Of a stretch of DNA of 20,592 nucleotides, positions 7,426 through 13,314 are shown one piece after another (within the stretch, counting starts at the first letter, position 1; every line of letters begins with the position of its first letter). The DNA is from a virus. The stretch is from IMG/VR virus record IMGVR_UViG_3300042449_000200, positions 1 through 20,592 of that record; one strand, 5' to 3'. The position numbers and the translations under genes are program-made. Below the pieces are notes generated by a model. It was given only the letters and a program-made list of their open reading frames with translations, was not told the DNA's origin and did not search any database.

Positions 7426-7454
7426 GCATTTCTGCTGCTCGGCGTACTGGTTTT

Positions 7455-7470
7455 AGTTGGTTTCCCAACT
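7455..7470. repeat. 6-bp hairpin AGTTGG-TTTC-CCAACT
   Basis: A perfect 6-bp stem with a 4-nt loop. There is no T-tract after it on either strand, so it is not a typical intrinsic terminator. A TATATA box (7476-7481) lies just to the right, and a poor -35-like TTAGTT 17 bp before it makes a weak rightward promoter conceivable. Confidence 0.3.
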
Positions 7471-7606
7471 CTGTCTATATACATTTCCCTTACGGTACTT
7501 TGTCGTGCGGGTCACACGGGAGGCACTTTGCCAGGCATCATTACTATGTTTCCTTCCACGCCACCCATTTAGGTGCTTTTTATCGTATGGAGTACGGGTA
7601 GGCTAC

Positions 7607-7706
7607 AAAACAAAAAACCCTACTGAGACAGGCTTTAGGCTTGGTTGCCGCATATAGGGATGCTAGGACATCTTCTACAGCTTTGACGAAGCCTACCTCA
7701 GTAGGG
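7607..7706 (-). ncRNA. Candidate structured RNA: 10-bp closing stem, branched interior, U-tract end
   Basis: CCCTACTGAG (7618-7627) and CTCAGTAGGG (7697-7706) are a perfect 10-bp inverted repeat 69 nt apart. The interior holds GGC/GCC, GCAT/ATGC (7650-7653 with 7660-7663) and GCTT/AAGC (7680-7683 with 7689-7692). GGCTT (7631-7635) can alternatively pair with AAGCC (7689-7693), extending the main stem. On the minus strand the closing stem is followed by TTTTTT-G-TTTT, as in a transcript with an intrinsic-terminator end. Strand is therefore called minus, but the same fold exists in the plus-strand leader of the early operon. A minus-strand reading frame across it (7580-7804) is probably spurious. 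Possibilities are a regulatory or immunity-type RNA, an antitermination element, or simply a terminator. Confidence 0.4.
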
Positions 7707-7770
7707 ATTCTCCGTTTTCCTAGAACTACCAATGGGTTACCAATCCACCAGATATAGAGATTATACACGA

Positions 7771-7822
7771 AATCGGTAAATAACCGGTAGGAAACCGGTA
7801 GCAAACCGGTAATTTATCGGTA
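7771..7822. repeat. Five iterons (AAYCGGTA) at exact 11-bp spacing
   Basis: Units begin at 7771 (AATCGGTA), 7782, 7793 and 7804 (AACCGGTA each) and 7815 (TATCGGTA), with 3-nt spacers. The 11-bp period puts every unit on nearly the same DNA face, as expected for cooperative binding of a repeat-recognising protein. The three inner copies have the ACCGGT palindromic core; the outer two have ATCGGT. They lie beside an AT-rich dyad and 87 bp before the first early gene, fitting an operator array or an iteron-type origin. Confidence 0.75.
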
Positions 7823-7842
7823 TTAGGGAAAACACCTAGTGT

Positions 7843-7867
7843 ACATTTGCAATAAAATGTATACAAT
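7843..7867 (+). promoter_or_regulatory. Dyad operator with candidate early-promoter -10 box
   Basis: ACATTT (7843-7848) and AAATGT (7855-7860) are a perfect 6-bp dyad, extended by GT/AC on each side if a 2-nt bulge is allowed. TACAAT at 7862-7867 (or TATACA at 7860-7865) is a fair -10 element. No good -35 sits 17 bp upstream, so the promoter may need an activator, perhaps one bound at the adjacent iterons. The following ATTTTTTACAT makes the area AT-rich and easily melted. Confidence 0.4.
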
Positions 7868-7908
7868 TTTTTACATGGCACTAACGCCACAACTTTTTTG
7901 GAGGTCAC

Positions 7909-8097
7909 ATGGTTGACTTTACTTTCCTAGCTTCAGACTTCAACTCCACAGAAATTACTGTGGTTGCTAATACGCAAGATGCCAAGCAGTATTTGGCAGA
8001 GCGTTACGGAGTTGGCTGTGTCTCCTTGAATGTTCGTAAGTCAGCAGCTCCTGAATTTGCTGATAGCTTTGAGTTTCAAGGTTTAAGTTATAACTAA
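7909..8097 (+). CDS. 62-aa first early protein, unknown function
   Basis: The start ATG has a strong ribosome-binding site (GGAGG, 4 nt spacing). The protein begins MVDFTFLASDFNSTEITVVA and has an alternating hydrophobic/polar pattern suggesting a small mixed alpha/beta fold. It has one Cys and no membrane segment or known motif. As the first gene after the control region it would be expressed immediately after infection. Small first-transcribed phage proteins often target host functions, but nothing in this sequence identifies a target. Confidence 0.72.
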   Translation: MVDFTFLASDFNSTEITVVANTQDAKQYLAERYGVGCVSLNVRKSAAPEFADSFEFQGLSYN

Positions 8098-8100
8098 AAA

Positions 8101-8116
8101 TAGGGCGAAAGCCCTA
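8101..8116 (+). other. Intercistronic GAAA-tetraloop hairpin
   Basis: TAGGGC-GAAA-GCCCTA forms a perfect 6-bp stem with a stable GNRA-type loop. It lies 4 nt after one stop and directly before the CAGGAG ribosome-binding site of the next gene. There is no T-tract, so termination is unlikely. It may be an RNA-stability or processing element. A similar TAGGG/CCCTA hairpin lies at 11547-11561. Confidence 0.5.
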
Positions 8117-8128
8117 CAGGAGATAACA

Positions 8129-8371
8129 ATGTACGACTACGAGCTACCTATGTATATCCAGACCGATACGGATGACGAACAGCCTTGTGTTGTGGGCGTA
8201 TCTGTCCACGAGCATATCCCGTCCTGCGGAAGTGATTGCGGGATTCTTAAGTACGCCTACGACATTCTGGATACGGACGGTAATGTGCGTAAGGACTGGA
8301 ATAAGTTTGATACTAGAGCGTTTGCAAAGTATGTGCATTATCAACTTGAGATAGCAATGGGGGATAAATGA
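8129..8371 (+). CDS. 80-aa acidic early protein, unknown function
   Basis: The ATG at 8129 follows AGGAG with about 7 nt spacing, just after the hairpin at 8101-8116. The product is acidic, starting MYDYELPMYIQTDTDDEQPC, with three cysteines, two of them in SCGSDCG. No family was recognised. The stop overlaps the methyltransferase start as ATGA, so its translation is probably coupled to the methylase. Such pairing would allow a role linked to DNA modification or host defence evasion, but this is speculative. Confidence 0.72.
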   Translation: MYDYELPMYIQTDTDDEQPCVVGVSVHEHIPSCGSDCGILKYAYDILDTDGNVRKDWNKFDTRAFAKYVHYQLEIAMGDK

Positions 8372-9456
8372 ATAAGATTATATTTGGTGATTGCAGAGAA
8401 ACGATGCGTCAGTTGGCGAGCGAAGGCGTGAAGGTGCAAATGTGCGTGACATCTCCTCCTTATTATGGGTTGAGAGATTATGGGACATCAAATTGGGAGG
8501 GTGGAGATCCTGATTGCAAACATTCAATTTCAATGCCAACCAAGTGGAATGATCCTAAGCGTGGAAATTCTGTCTTGCGTCCTGAAGTATCCCACCGTGG
8601 CGGAGATGCTTCGCACTGTCACTTATGCGGCGCAAAAAGAATTGATTTGCAGATTGGGCTTGAGGAAACGCCAGAGCAATATATCGAGGCGATGGTTGAG
8701 GTGTTTCGATGCGTCAAAGACATTTTGGCGGATGACGGTGTGTTGTGGGTAAACATTGGCGATAGTTATGCAATGGCTTCTATGCGGGGAGAAAATTCAA
8801 AATTTTCAGGTCAAGTTGGCGCACACAAAGGTTATGAAAATGGGAGTGTTAAATTAGGAAAAAGATCAATCCCATTTGGTATAAAAGCAAAAGACTTAAT
8901 CGGCATACCTTGGATGCTTGCTTTTGCTTTAAGGGCTAACGGTTGGTATCTGCGGCAGGATATTATTTGGCATAAACCTAACCCTATGCCTGAGTCCGTA
9001 CAAGACCGTTGCACTAAAGCGCATGAGTACATCTTTTTGTTGTCGAAATCACCCAAATACTTTTACGACAACGAAGCGATTAAAGTTCCTGTTAAAGAGG
9101 ACTGGGGAACACGGGACAGAACGAATGGTAAGTATCATAACGATGGGACTGGTCTACAACCCCATAGCGGCTTGGAAAAGTCTTACGACATGGCAAACAA
9201 GCGGTCGGTATGGTCGGTTAATACAAAACCGTATACCGGAGCACACTTTGCTGTATTCCCAGAGGAATTGATTGAGCCATGCGTACTATCTGGCAGTCGT
9301 GTTGGAGACATAGTGTTTGATCCATTCATGGGAAGCGGCACAACAGCTCAAGTTGCACAAAAACTTGGCAGGAAGTATCTTGGCTGCGAGCTAAACGAAG
9401 ATTACAAAACATTACAAGACAAACGACTTGCTCAACAATCTTTGGAGTTAGTATGA
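8368..9456 (+). CDS. Site-specific DNA methyltransferase, beta class (N4-cytosine or N6-adenine)
   Basis: A 362-residue SAM-dependent amino-methyltransferase. The catalytic motif IV TSPPYYG is at 28-34 and the SAM-binding motif I DPFMGSGTT at about 328-336. Catalytic region first and SAM-binding region last is the beta-class order. S-P-P-Y is the form most often seen in N4-cytosine enzymes, whereas adenine enzymes usually have D/N-P-P-Y, so N4-C is favoured but not certain. An insert with C50, H52 and C-x2-C at 84-87 could bind zinc. No restriction endonuclease gene accompanies it, so it probably acts as an orphan methylase protecting phage DNA from host restriction. Its central part is richer in A/T than its neighbours. 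ATGA overlaps at both ends. Confidence 0.92.
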   Translation: MNKIIFGDCRETMRQLASEGVKVQMCVTSPPYYGLRDYGTSNWEGGDPDCKHSISMPTKWNDPKRGNSVLRPEVSHRGGDASHCHLCGAKRIDLQIGLEETPEQYIEAMVEVFRCVKDILADDGVLWVNIGDSYAMASMRGENSKFSGQVGAHKGYENGSVKLGKRSIPFGIKAKDLIGIPWMLAFALRANGWYLRQDIIWHKPNPMPESVQDRCTKAHEYIFLLSKSPKYFYDNEAIKVPVKEDWGTRDRTNGKYHNDGTGLQPHSGLEKSYDMANKRSVWSVNTKPYTGAHFAVFPEELIEPCVLSGSRVGDIVFDPFMGSGTTAQVAQKLGRKYLGCELNEDYKTLQDKRLAQQSLELV

Positions 9457-9902
9457 AAAACGACACAACAATATCTATCCGCATACCATCCGAGATACGC
9501 CAACAGCTAGAAGACCTAGCAGCAGAGAACTGCCGCAGCTTAGGCGGTCAGGCTTTGCATTTCCTAAAGTTATCCCTAAGTAACATAAATGTTACCTCCG
9601 AGCCAAAAAGTATCCTAAAAGATACAAAGCCAAAAGTATTACGCCCGCATGATGTAGCACCGCAAACATGGTTGGATTACATGGAAGTCCGCAGGGCTAA
9701 GAAGTCTCCCATTACCGAGTCAGCTATCAACCAACTACGGGCAGAGGCAGACAAGGCAGGATGGTCTCTAAACGAGGCTGTAATGGAGTGCTGTAGTAGA
9801 GGGTGGCTAGGCTTTAAGGCTGAGTGGGTAAACAAGGCGGGTAAGCAACAGGCACTAGAGAACTCTAACCAACAAGCTGCGGAGGCTTTCATAAATGGTT
9901 GA
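9453..9902 (+). CDS. Ribbon-helix-helix plus replication-type DNA-binding protein
   Basis: The 149 residues show two parts. Residues 1-40 (TTISIRIPSEIRQQLEDLAA and following) fit a ribbon-helix-helix strand and two helices, a fold that usually binds short repeated operators as dimers. Residues about 72-125 contain TWLDYMEVRRAKKSPITESA and a CCSRGWLGFKAEW ending, a pattern I know from phage replication-initiation/DnaT-like C-terminal domains that contact ssDNA or help load helicase. It is coupled by ATGA to the methylase upstream and overlaps the next gene by 8 bp. It is the best local candidate for binding the iterons at 7771-7822 (inference). Confidence 0.75.
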   Translation: MKNDTTISIRIPSEIRQQLEDLAAENCRSLGGQALHFLKLSLSNINVTSEPKSILKDTKPKVLRPHDVAPQTWLDYMEVRRAKKSPITESAINQLRAEADKAGWSLNEAVMECCSRGWLGFKAEWVNKAGKQQALENSNQQAAEAFING

Positions 9903-10491
9903 CGAAGATAAAAAAGAGTTTGCACAGTTTATGGGCGGTATGTTTGCGGTCTACGGCAAGGAAGTTAGCACCATGCTATTGCGTATATGGTTTGAGGCTC
10001 TGCGCCAGTATGACCTGAAAGCCGTAAAGGATGCACTAGCTCGCCATCTGCTTAACCCTGATAACGGTCAATTCCTACCTAAACCTGCGGATGTTGTAAA
10101 ACTTATCGGTGGTACTAATATTGATACTGCCCTGCAAGCATGGTCGCTCGTAGACAAAGCCATCCGCTCTGTCGGTACATACCAAACCGTACAGTTTGCA
10201 GACCCGATTATCCACAGGGTCATACAAGACATGGGTGGGTGGGTGCATCTTGGCAAGAAAGAGGAAGACGAGTGGGCGTTTGTGGCTAAGGAGTTTCAGA
10301 CCCGCTACAGGGGCTTAAAGACCACAGGAGCGCCGATTGACGCACCACAGGTACTTACGGGTATCACAGACCAACAAAACGCTCTAGCGGGCGTTAATTT
10401 CAAATCCAAGCCAATCCTGATAGGACACCGAAATGACACCATCCGCACGCTCGATAGCACACATGAAGTCGCTCGGTTATCAGGTAGCTAA
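9895..10491 (+). CDS. DUF6475-like phage replication-associated protein (possible helicase loader)
   Basis: A 198-residue protein with the recognisable order FAQFMGGMFAVYGKEVSTML, then WFEALRQYDLKAVKDAL, then NPDNGQFLPKPADVVKLI, and later DPIIHRVIQDMGGWVHL. These features match phage proteins I recall as DUF6475. Members sit beside replication-initiator genes, and the helical N-terminus with FLPKPADV resembles phage helicase-loader or replisome-recruiting proteins. No Walker motif is visible, so it is not an AAA+ loader. It partly overlaps both neighbours. Recruitment of host DnaB is inferred from context. The phage encodes no polymerase or helicase in this operon. Confidence 0.75.
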   Translation: MVDEDKKEFAQFMGGMFAVYGKEVSTMLLRIWFEALRQYDLKAVKDALARHLLNPDNGQFLPKPADVVKLIGGTNIDTALQAWSLVDKAIRSVGTYQTVQFADPIIHRVIQDMGGWVHLGKKEEDEWAFVAKEFQTRYRGLKTTGAPIDAPQVLTGITDQQNALAGVNFKSKPILIGHRNDTIRTLDSTHEVARLSGS

Positions 10492-10741
10492 CTGCGACCA
10501 TTACAACTATTTCACCAAGCGTAGGCATGATCTGTACGGATGTATCGACCTACTTTGCATTGGCAACGGAGAGACTGTTGCCGTACAGGTTACAAGTAAA
10601 TCCAATATGTCTAGCAGGATTAAGAAGATTGAGGCGAGTGATGCTTTCCCTGAGATGCTACGGTCAGGATGGCGGGTGCTAGTACAGGGTTGGTTTAAAG
10701 CGTCTAATGGTAGATACCAAATGAAGGAGTTTGAATTTTGA
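10433..10741 (+). CDS. PD-(D/E)XK-like small nuclease-fold protein (VRR-NUC/resolvase-like)
   Basis: A 102-residue protein with a nuclease-fold core: a helical N-terminus (SARSIAHMKSLGYQVA), a His/Arg stretch, LYGCIDLLCIGNGE with an active-site-position Asp at about 39, and the strand VAVQVTSKSN. In active enzymes this last strand carries (D/E)-x-K; here Gln occupies the acidic position and the lysine is displaced, so catalysis is doubtful or uses altered chemistry. Small phage proteins of this type are encoded beside replication genes and may be Holliday-junction or branched-DNA nucleases. It overlaps the previous gene by 59 bp and the next by ATGA-type coupling. Confidence 0.65.
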   Translation: MTPSARSIAHMKSLGYQVANCDHYNYFTKRRHDLYGCIDLLCIGNGETVAVQVTSKSNMSSRIKKIEASDAFPEMLRSGWRVLVQGWFKASNGRYQMKEFEF

Positions 10742-11541
10742 ATCCATATCTCATAACTGAACCAACTTGTATTAGCTTCTCTGGCGGCAGAACATCGGCA
10801 TATATGCTAAAGAAAGTCTTAGAAGCTGGGGGGGGGCAATTGCCTGACCAAGCAATAGTTTGTTTTGCCAATACAGGTAAAGAGGATGCTGCAACTTTGC
10901 AATTTGTACATGATTGTGAAACAAATTGGAATGTAAAAATCAATTGGCTAGAATTTTTACCTGATAACCCAAAATACAAAATAGTTGATTTCAGCACAGC
11001 TAGTAGAAATGGAGAACCATTTGAGCAATTGATTAACAAAAAGAAATATTTGCCTAATACTTTTGCTAGATTCTGTACAACAGAACTAAAAATCATTCCA
11101 ATAGAAAGATTTATGGCATCTTTAGGCTATGAAGATTTTGTTACCTTTGTTGGTATTCGTGCGGATGAGCCACGCAGAGTAGCAAAAATGAAAAATAACA
11201 AATCAATTAAAGAAACACCGCTTGCAACAGACAAAGTAACAACAAAAGATGTTTTAGACTTTTGGGACAACCAGTCTTTTAATTTGCAAACAGTAACGGT
11301 TAATGGGAATTCTTTATTAAGTAATTGTGATTTATGTTTTTTAAAAAAGGCAAATCATCTTGTTTCTTTAATTAGAGACAACCCCAACAGAGCTATATGG
11401 TGGGCTGAACAAGAAAAGATCATAGGGGCAAGATTTAACCAAGCACACCCAAGTTATGCGGATATGCTGACATTCAATGAGAAGCAAAATGGGTTTTTGT
11501 TTGAGAATGAGGAAACAATTGCCTGTTTTTGCGGAGATTAG
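10738..11541 (+). CDS. PAPS reductase-like enzyme (PP-loop sulfur/nucleotide transferase family)
   Basis: A 267-residue adenine-nucleotide alpha-hydrolase family member. The PP-loop SFSGGRTS is at 13-20, followed by VCFANTGKED (41-50) and VGIRADEPRRV (138-148). Cysteines C113, C197, C200, C263 and C265 could bind an Fe-S cluster. The family includes PAPS/APS reductases and the DndC-type enzymes of DNA phosphorothioation. Phage versions of this form are widespread but their substrate is not settled. Assimilatory sulfate reduction, sulfur donation to nucleic acids and nucleotide signalling are all possible. The gene is clearly richer in A/T than its neighbours, suggesting recent acquisition, and it contains a nine-G run (10828-10836) encoding G31-G33. 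Confidence 0.88.
   Translation: MNPYLITEPTCISFSGGRTSAYMLKKVLEAGGGQLPDQAIVCFANTGKEDAATLQFVHDCETNWNVKINWLEFLPDNPKYKIVDFSTASRNGEPFEQLINKKKYLPNTFARFCTTELKIIPIERFMASLGYEDFVTFVGIRADEPRRVAKMKNNKSIKETPLATDKVTTKDVLDFWDNQSFNLQTVTVNGNSLLSNCDLCFLKKANHLVSLIRDNPNRAIWWAEQEKIIGARFNQAHPSYADMLTFNEKQNGFLFENEETIACFCGD
10828..10836 (+). repeat. Nine-G homopolymer tract inside the PAPS-reductase-like gene
   Basis: Nine consecutive G encode three Gly codons (residues 31-33) just after the PP-loop. Such tracts slip readily during replication. A one-base change would shift the frame near the N-terminus and abolish the enzyme. As given, the frame is intact. Confidence 0.85.
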
Positions 11542-11546
11542 TCTAT

Positions 11547-11561
11547 TAGGGAAAGTCCCTA
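11547..11561 (+). other. Intercistronic hairpin TAGGGA-AAG-TCCCTA
   Basis: A perfect 6-bp stem with a 3-nt loop lies 5 nt after the stop of the PAPS-reductase-like gene. No T-tract follows. It resembles the hairpin at 8101-8116 in sequence and placement. The stretch 11542-11617 otherwise holds only the ribosome-binding site of the next small gene. Confidence 0.45.
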
Positions 11562-11617
11562 TATACGCATAAAAGACACAGATTTACAGTTATATCACTT
11601 TACCAAGGAGCTAGACC

Positions 11618-11704
11618 ATGAAAACAATAGAACTTTACGATGCAGGAATCTACATAATTGCCGCTTTTGCCTTTGGCGCACTTTTAGTACTGGAGCTGCT
11701 ATGA
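11618..11704 (+). CDS. 28-aa single-span membrane microprotein
   Basis: The ATG is preceded by AAGGAG with 7 nt spacing and the stop overlaps the next start as ATGA, both good signs of translation. The peptide has a short polar start (MKTIELYDAG) and then one hydrophobic segment at about 11-28 (IYIIAAFAFGALLVLELL). It would be a minimal inner-membrane peptide. Function is unknown. Tiny membrane peptides in early operons can affect host membrane enzymes or superinfection, but nothing specific is visible here. Confidence 0.6.
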   Translation: MKTIELYDAGIYIIAAFAFGALLVLELL

Positions 11705-11913
11705 ACCTAGAAACCAATGTCCGCATTGTCCAAGCGTTCTCAGACGGTAAATACCCGATCCGTGACGCAGAATTCTGGGCTGAGCACATGAGCGATAAGC
11801 ACTTTGTTATGGACTTGCTTAAGACCATCTCCGAGGCTTACTACAGTCCTGACCCTGCAATTGGCGAGATGTTAGACAAAATAGAAGCACGAATCTACAA
11901 GGTGGCAAAATGA
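11701..11913 (+). CDS. 70-aa acidic early protein, unknown function
   Basis: The protein begins MNLETNVRIVQAFSDGKYPI and is mostly helical in character, with no Cys, membrane segment or catalytic motif. It is joined by ATGA overlaps to the membrane peptide upstream and the ERF gene downstream, so it belongs to the recombination block. It may be an accessory of the ERF/YqaJ system, but I do not recognise the family. Confidence 0.72.
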   Translation: MNLETNVRIVQAFSDGKYPIRDAEFWAEHMSDKHFVMDLLKTISEAYYSPDPAIGEMLDKIEARIYKVAK

Positions 11914-12467
11914 AAGCAATAGCACAAGCATTTGTTAAGGCAAAACGAGAGTTTGCCCCAGCACTTAAAACATCCGTTAACCCTCACTTCCGTAGCAAGT
12001 ATGCCGATCTAGCCGCTTGCTTGGAGGCTGTAAACGATGCTCTCCTTAATAACGGTATTGCCGTGTATCAAGAGACTTCTATGTGCGATAACGGAGTAGT
12101 TGTAGAAACCGTATTTCTGCATGAGTCAGGCGAGATGCTTAAAGGCGGTATGTTGCACGTTCCGGCTAGCAAGCAAGACCCACAGGGCTACGGCTCGGCG
12201 CTTTCGTATGCAAGGCGCTATAGCATTATGGCAGCGTGCGGTATTGCGGGGGAAGATGATGACGGTAACGCAGCGTCCAGGCAGAAACCTACGGCAGACG
12301 TAGAAGTAGCCGTTAAAGCTATCCAATCAGCCGTAGACTTAGATTCACTCAAGACCCACTTTTCAGGCGCTGTAAAACTGTTTAAAGGCGATACAGAGGC
12401 ATTTGCAAAGGTCAATGCAGCTAAGGATGCTCGTAAGGCTGAACTGTTAGCAAAGGTGGCAGAATGA
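11910..12467 (+). CDS. erf: ERF-family single-strand annealing recombinase
   Basis: A 185-residue protein with strong ERF signatures: FVKAKREFAPALKTSVNPHF (8-27), then SKYADLAACLEAV, the central DPQGYGSALSYARRYSIMA (about 90-108) and the short acidic GEDDDGNAA. ERF proteins form rings that anneal complementary ssDNA and provide RecA-independent recombination and genome circularisation, as in P22. The C-terminal third (about 130-185) is a helical, charged tail that varies between members. It is paired by ATGA with a lambda-exonuclease-type gene and followed by an SSB-like gene, which together make a complete two-component recombination module. Confidence 0.93.
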   Translation: MKAIAQAFVKAKREFAPALKTSVNPHFRSKYADLAACLEAVNDALLNNGIAVYQETSMCDNGVVVETVFLHESGEMLKGGMLHVPASKQDPQGYGSALSYARRYSIMAACGIAGEDDDGNAASRQKPTADVEVAVKAIQSAVDLDSLKTHFSGAVKLFKGDTEAFAKVNAAKDARKAELLAKVAE

Positions 12468-13069
12468 TCGAGCAAGGCAGTCCCGAGTGGCTTGCCTTGC
12501 GTGCTGGCAAAGTCACTGCCTCCAAGGTATCGGATGTAATGTCCTCCATTACAACAGCAGGGTATCGCAATTACCTTGCTGACCTAGTGGTAGAGCGGCT
12601 TACGGGAAACAAAACCGAGTCGTTTACCAATGCTGCTATGCAATGGGGAGTTGACCAAGAGCCTCTAGCTCGTGCTGAATACGAGGTTAAGACGGGTAGC
12701 TTTGTAGACCAAGTTGCCTTTGTTGAGCACCAAACTATCCCTATGTTTGGGTGCTCGCCGGACGGGTTGGTGGGCGAGGACGGGCTTATTGAGATTAAGT
12801 GTCCCAACACGGCTACGCATATAGATTATGTTATGCAGGACAAAGTACCCACAAAGTACATCCCGCAGATTCAATGCCAACTAGCAGTTACAGGTCGGAA
12901 GTGGTGTGATTTCGTAAGTTTTGACCCAAGATTGCCGGATGGTTTACAAATGCTGATTGTCCGTGTTGACAGGGACGATGAGTATATCGAGAAGTTGCAA
13001 GACCGTGTAGTTAAGTTTTTAGACGAAGTAAATAGCGCCGTTAACGGCTTAAAGGAAAAAATGAAATGA
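12464..13069 (+). CDS. YqaJ/lambda-type 5'-3' exonuclease
   Basis: A 201-residue PD-(D/E)XK exonuclease of the YqaJ viral recombinase family. The N-terminal GSPEWLALR (5-13) is diagnostic. WGVDQEPLARAEYE (about 61-74) supplies a conserved Glu. The catalytic triad lies in GCSPDGLVGEDGLIEIKCP, with D100, E110 and K112. YIPQIQCQL (about 132-140) is the following conserved Gln helix. The enzyme resects double-strand ends to give 3' ssDNA for the ERF annealing protein encoded just upstream. Length is typical. The start overlaps the ERF stop as ATGA, and its own stop overlaps the SSB-like gene in the same way. Confidence 0.94.
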   Translation: MIEQGSPEWLALRAGKVTASKVSDVMSSITTAGYRNYLADLVVERLTGNKTESFTNAAMQWGVDQEPLARAEYEVKTGSFVDQVAFVEHQTIPMFGCSPDGLVGEDGLIEIKCPNTATHIDYVMQDKVPTKYIPQIQCQLAVTGRKWCDFVSFDPRLPDGLQMLIVRVDRDDEYIEKLQDRVVKFLDEVNSAVNGLKEKMK

Positions 13070-13314
13070 GTATCGCTTACGAAGTAATGGCTAGTACCGG
13101 ATCGTACACAGACAAGAATGGTGCTGAGAAGCGCCGTTGGCTAAAGTGTGGGATTGTTATGAACACCAAGACAGGCGGTCTAGCACTCAAGCTAGAGGCT
13201 ATTCCTGTAGGGTCAGACGGTTGGTTTAGCCTGTTTGAGCCTAAGGCTAAGGACGAGCAGCCACGGCAGCGCCAGGCAAGCATTGCAGACGAACCAGATG
13301 ATGCACCGTTTTAA
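13066..13314 (+). CDS. Small phage single-stranded DNA-binding protein (acidic-tip SSB-like)
   Basis: An 82-residue protein with an OB-like N-terminal half (YEVMASTGSYTDKNGAEKRR, then LKCGIVM and GLALKLEAIPVG) and a C-terminal tail DEPDDAPF. That tail matches the acidic tip of bacterial SSB, which normally ends DDIPF and recruits partner enzymes. Similar short proteins occur in phage recombination modules. Directly after ERF and the YqaJ exonuclease with an ATGA overlap, it would protect resected ssDNA and hand it to ERF. It is shorter than cellular SSB, consistent with the phage family. Confidence 0.78.
   Translation: MSIAYEVMASTGSYTDKNGAEKRRWLKCGIVMNTKTGGLALKLEAIPVGSDGWFSLFEPKAKDEQPRQRQASIADEPDDAPF

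Larger units (their letters stand above)
7073..7908. other. Divergent control region without a convincing protein gene
   Basis: About 836 bp separate the leftward operon from the rightward early operon. Frames here are short and have unlikely compositions, and I reject them as genes. The region contains the CTAAC/GTTAG cluster (7185-7425), inverted repeats (7176-7196, 7238-7286, 7306-7325, 7455-7470), a long stem-closed RNA candidate (7607-7706), five phased iterons (7771-7822) and a dyad with AT-rich DNA (7843-7875). The layout suits promoters for both operons and possibly a replication origin. No tRNA was identified. Confidence 0.75.

Noticed and set aside
7320-7480. Possible tRNA in the control region
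   Set aside because: No acceptor stem with matching arms or TTCGA-type T-loop could be built on either strand.
7457-7657. A 66-codon plus-strand frame in the control region
   Set aside because: No ribosome-binding site, unusual Cys/Phe/Arg-rich composition, and it reads through the inverted repeats; regarded as chance.
7607-7706. Retron-type msr/msd RNA
   Set aside because: The flanking inverted repeat is suggestive, but there is no reverse transcriptase gene anywhere in the window.
7580-7804. A 74-codon minus-strand frame across the structured element
   Set aside because: It runs through the iterons and both arms of the 10-bp inverted repeat, has no ribosome-binding site, and its composition is unlike the other genes. 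The DNA is better explained as regulatory or RNA.
7771-7822. Iterons considered as a CRISPR array
   Set aside because: Units are 8 bp with 3-bp spacers, far too short for CRISPR repeats and spacers, and no cas gene is present.
8368-9456. Restriction-modification system
   Set aside because: No restriction endonuclease gene adjoins the methylase; the neighbours are a small unknown protein and replication genes.
10738-11541. A complete DNA phosphorothioation (Dnd/Ssp) system
   Set aside because: Only the PAPS-reductase-like protein is present; no DndA/B/D/E or Ssp partners are nearby, so the system cannot be claimed.
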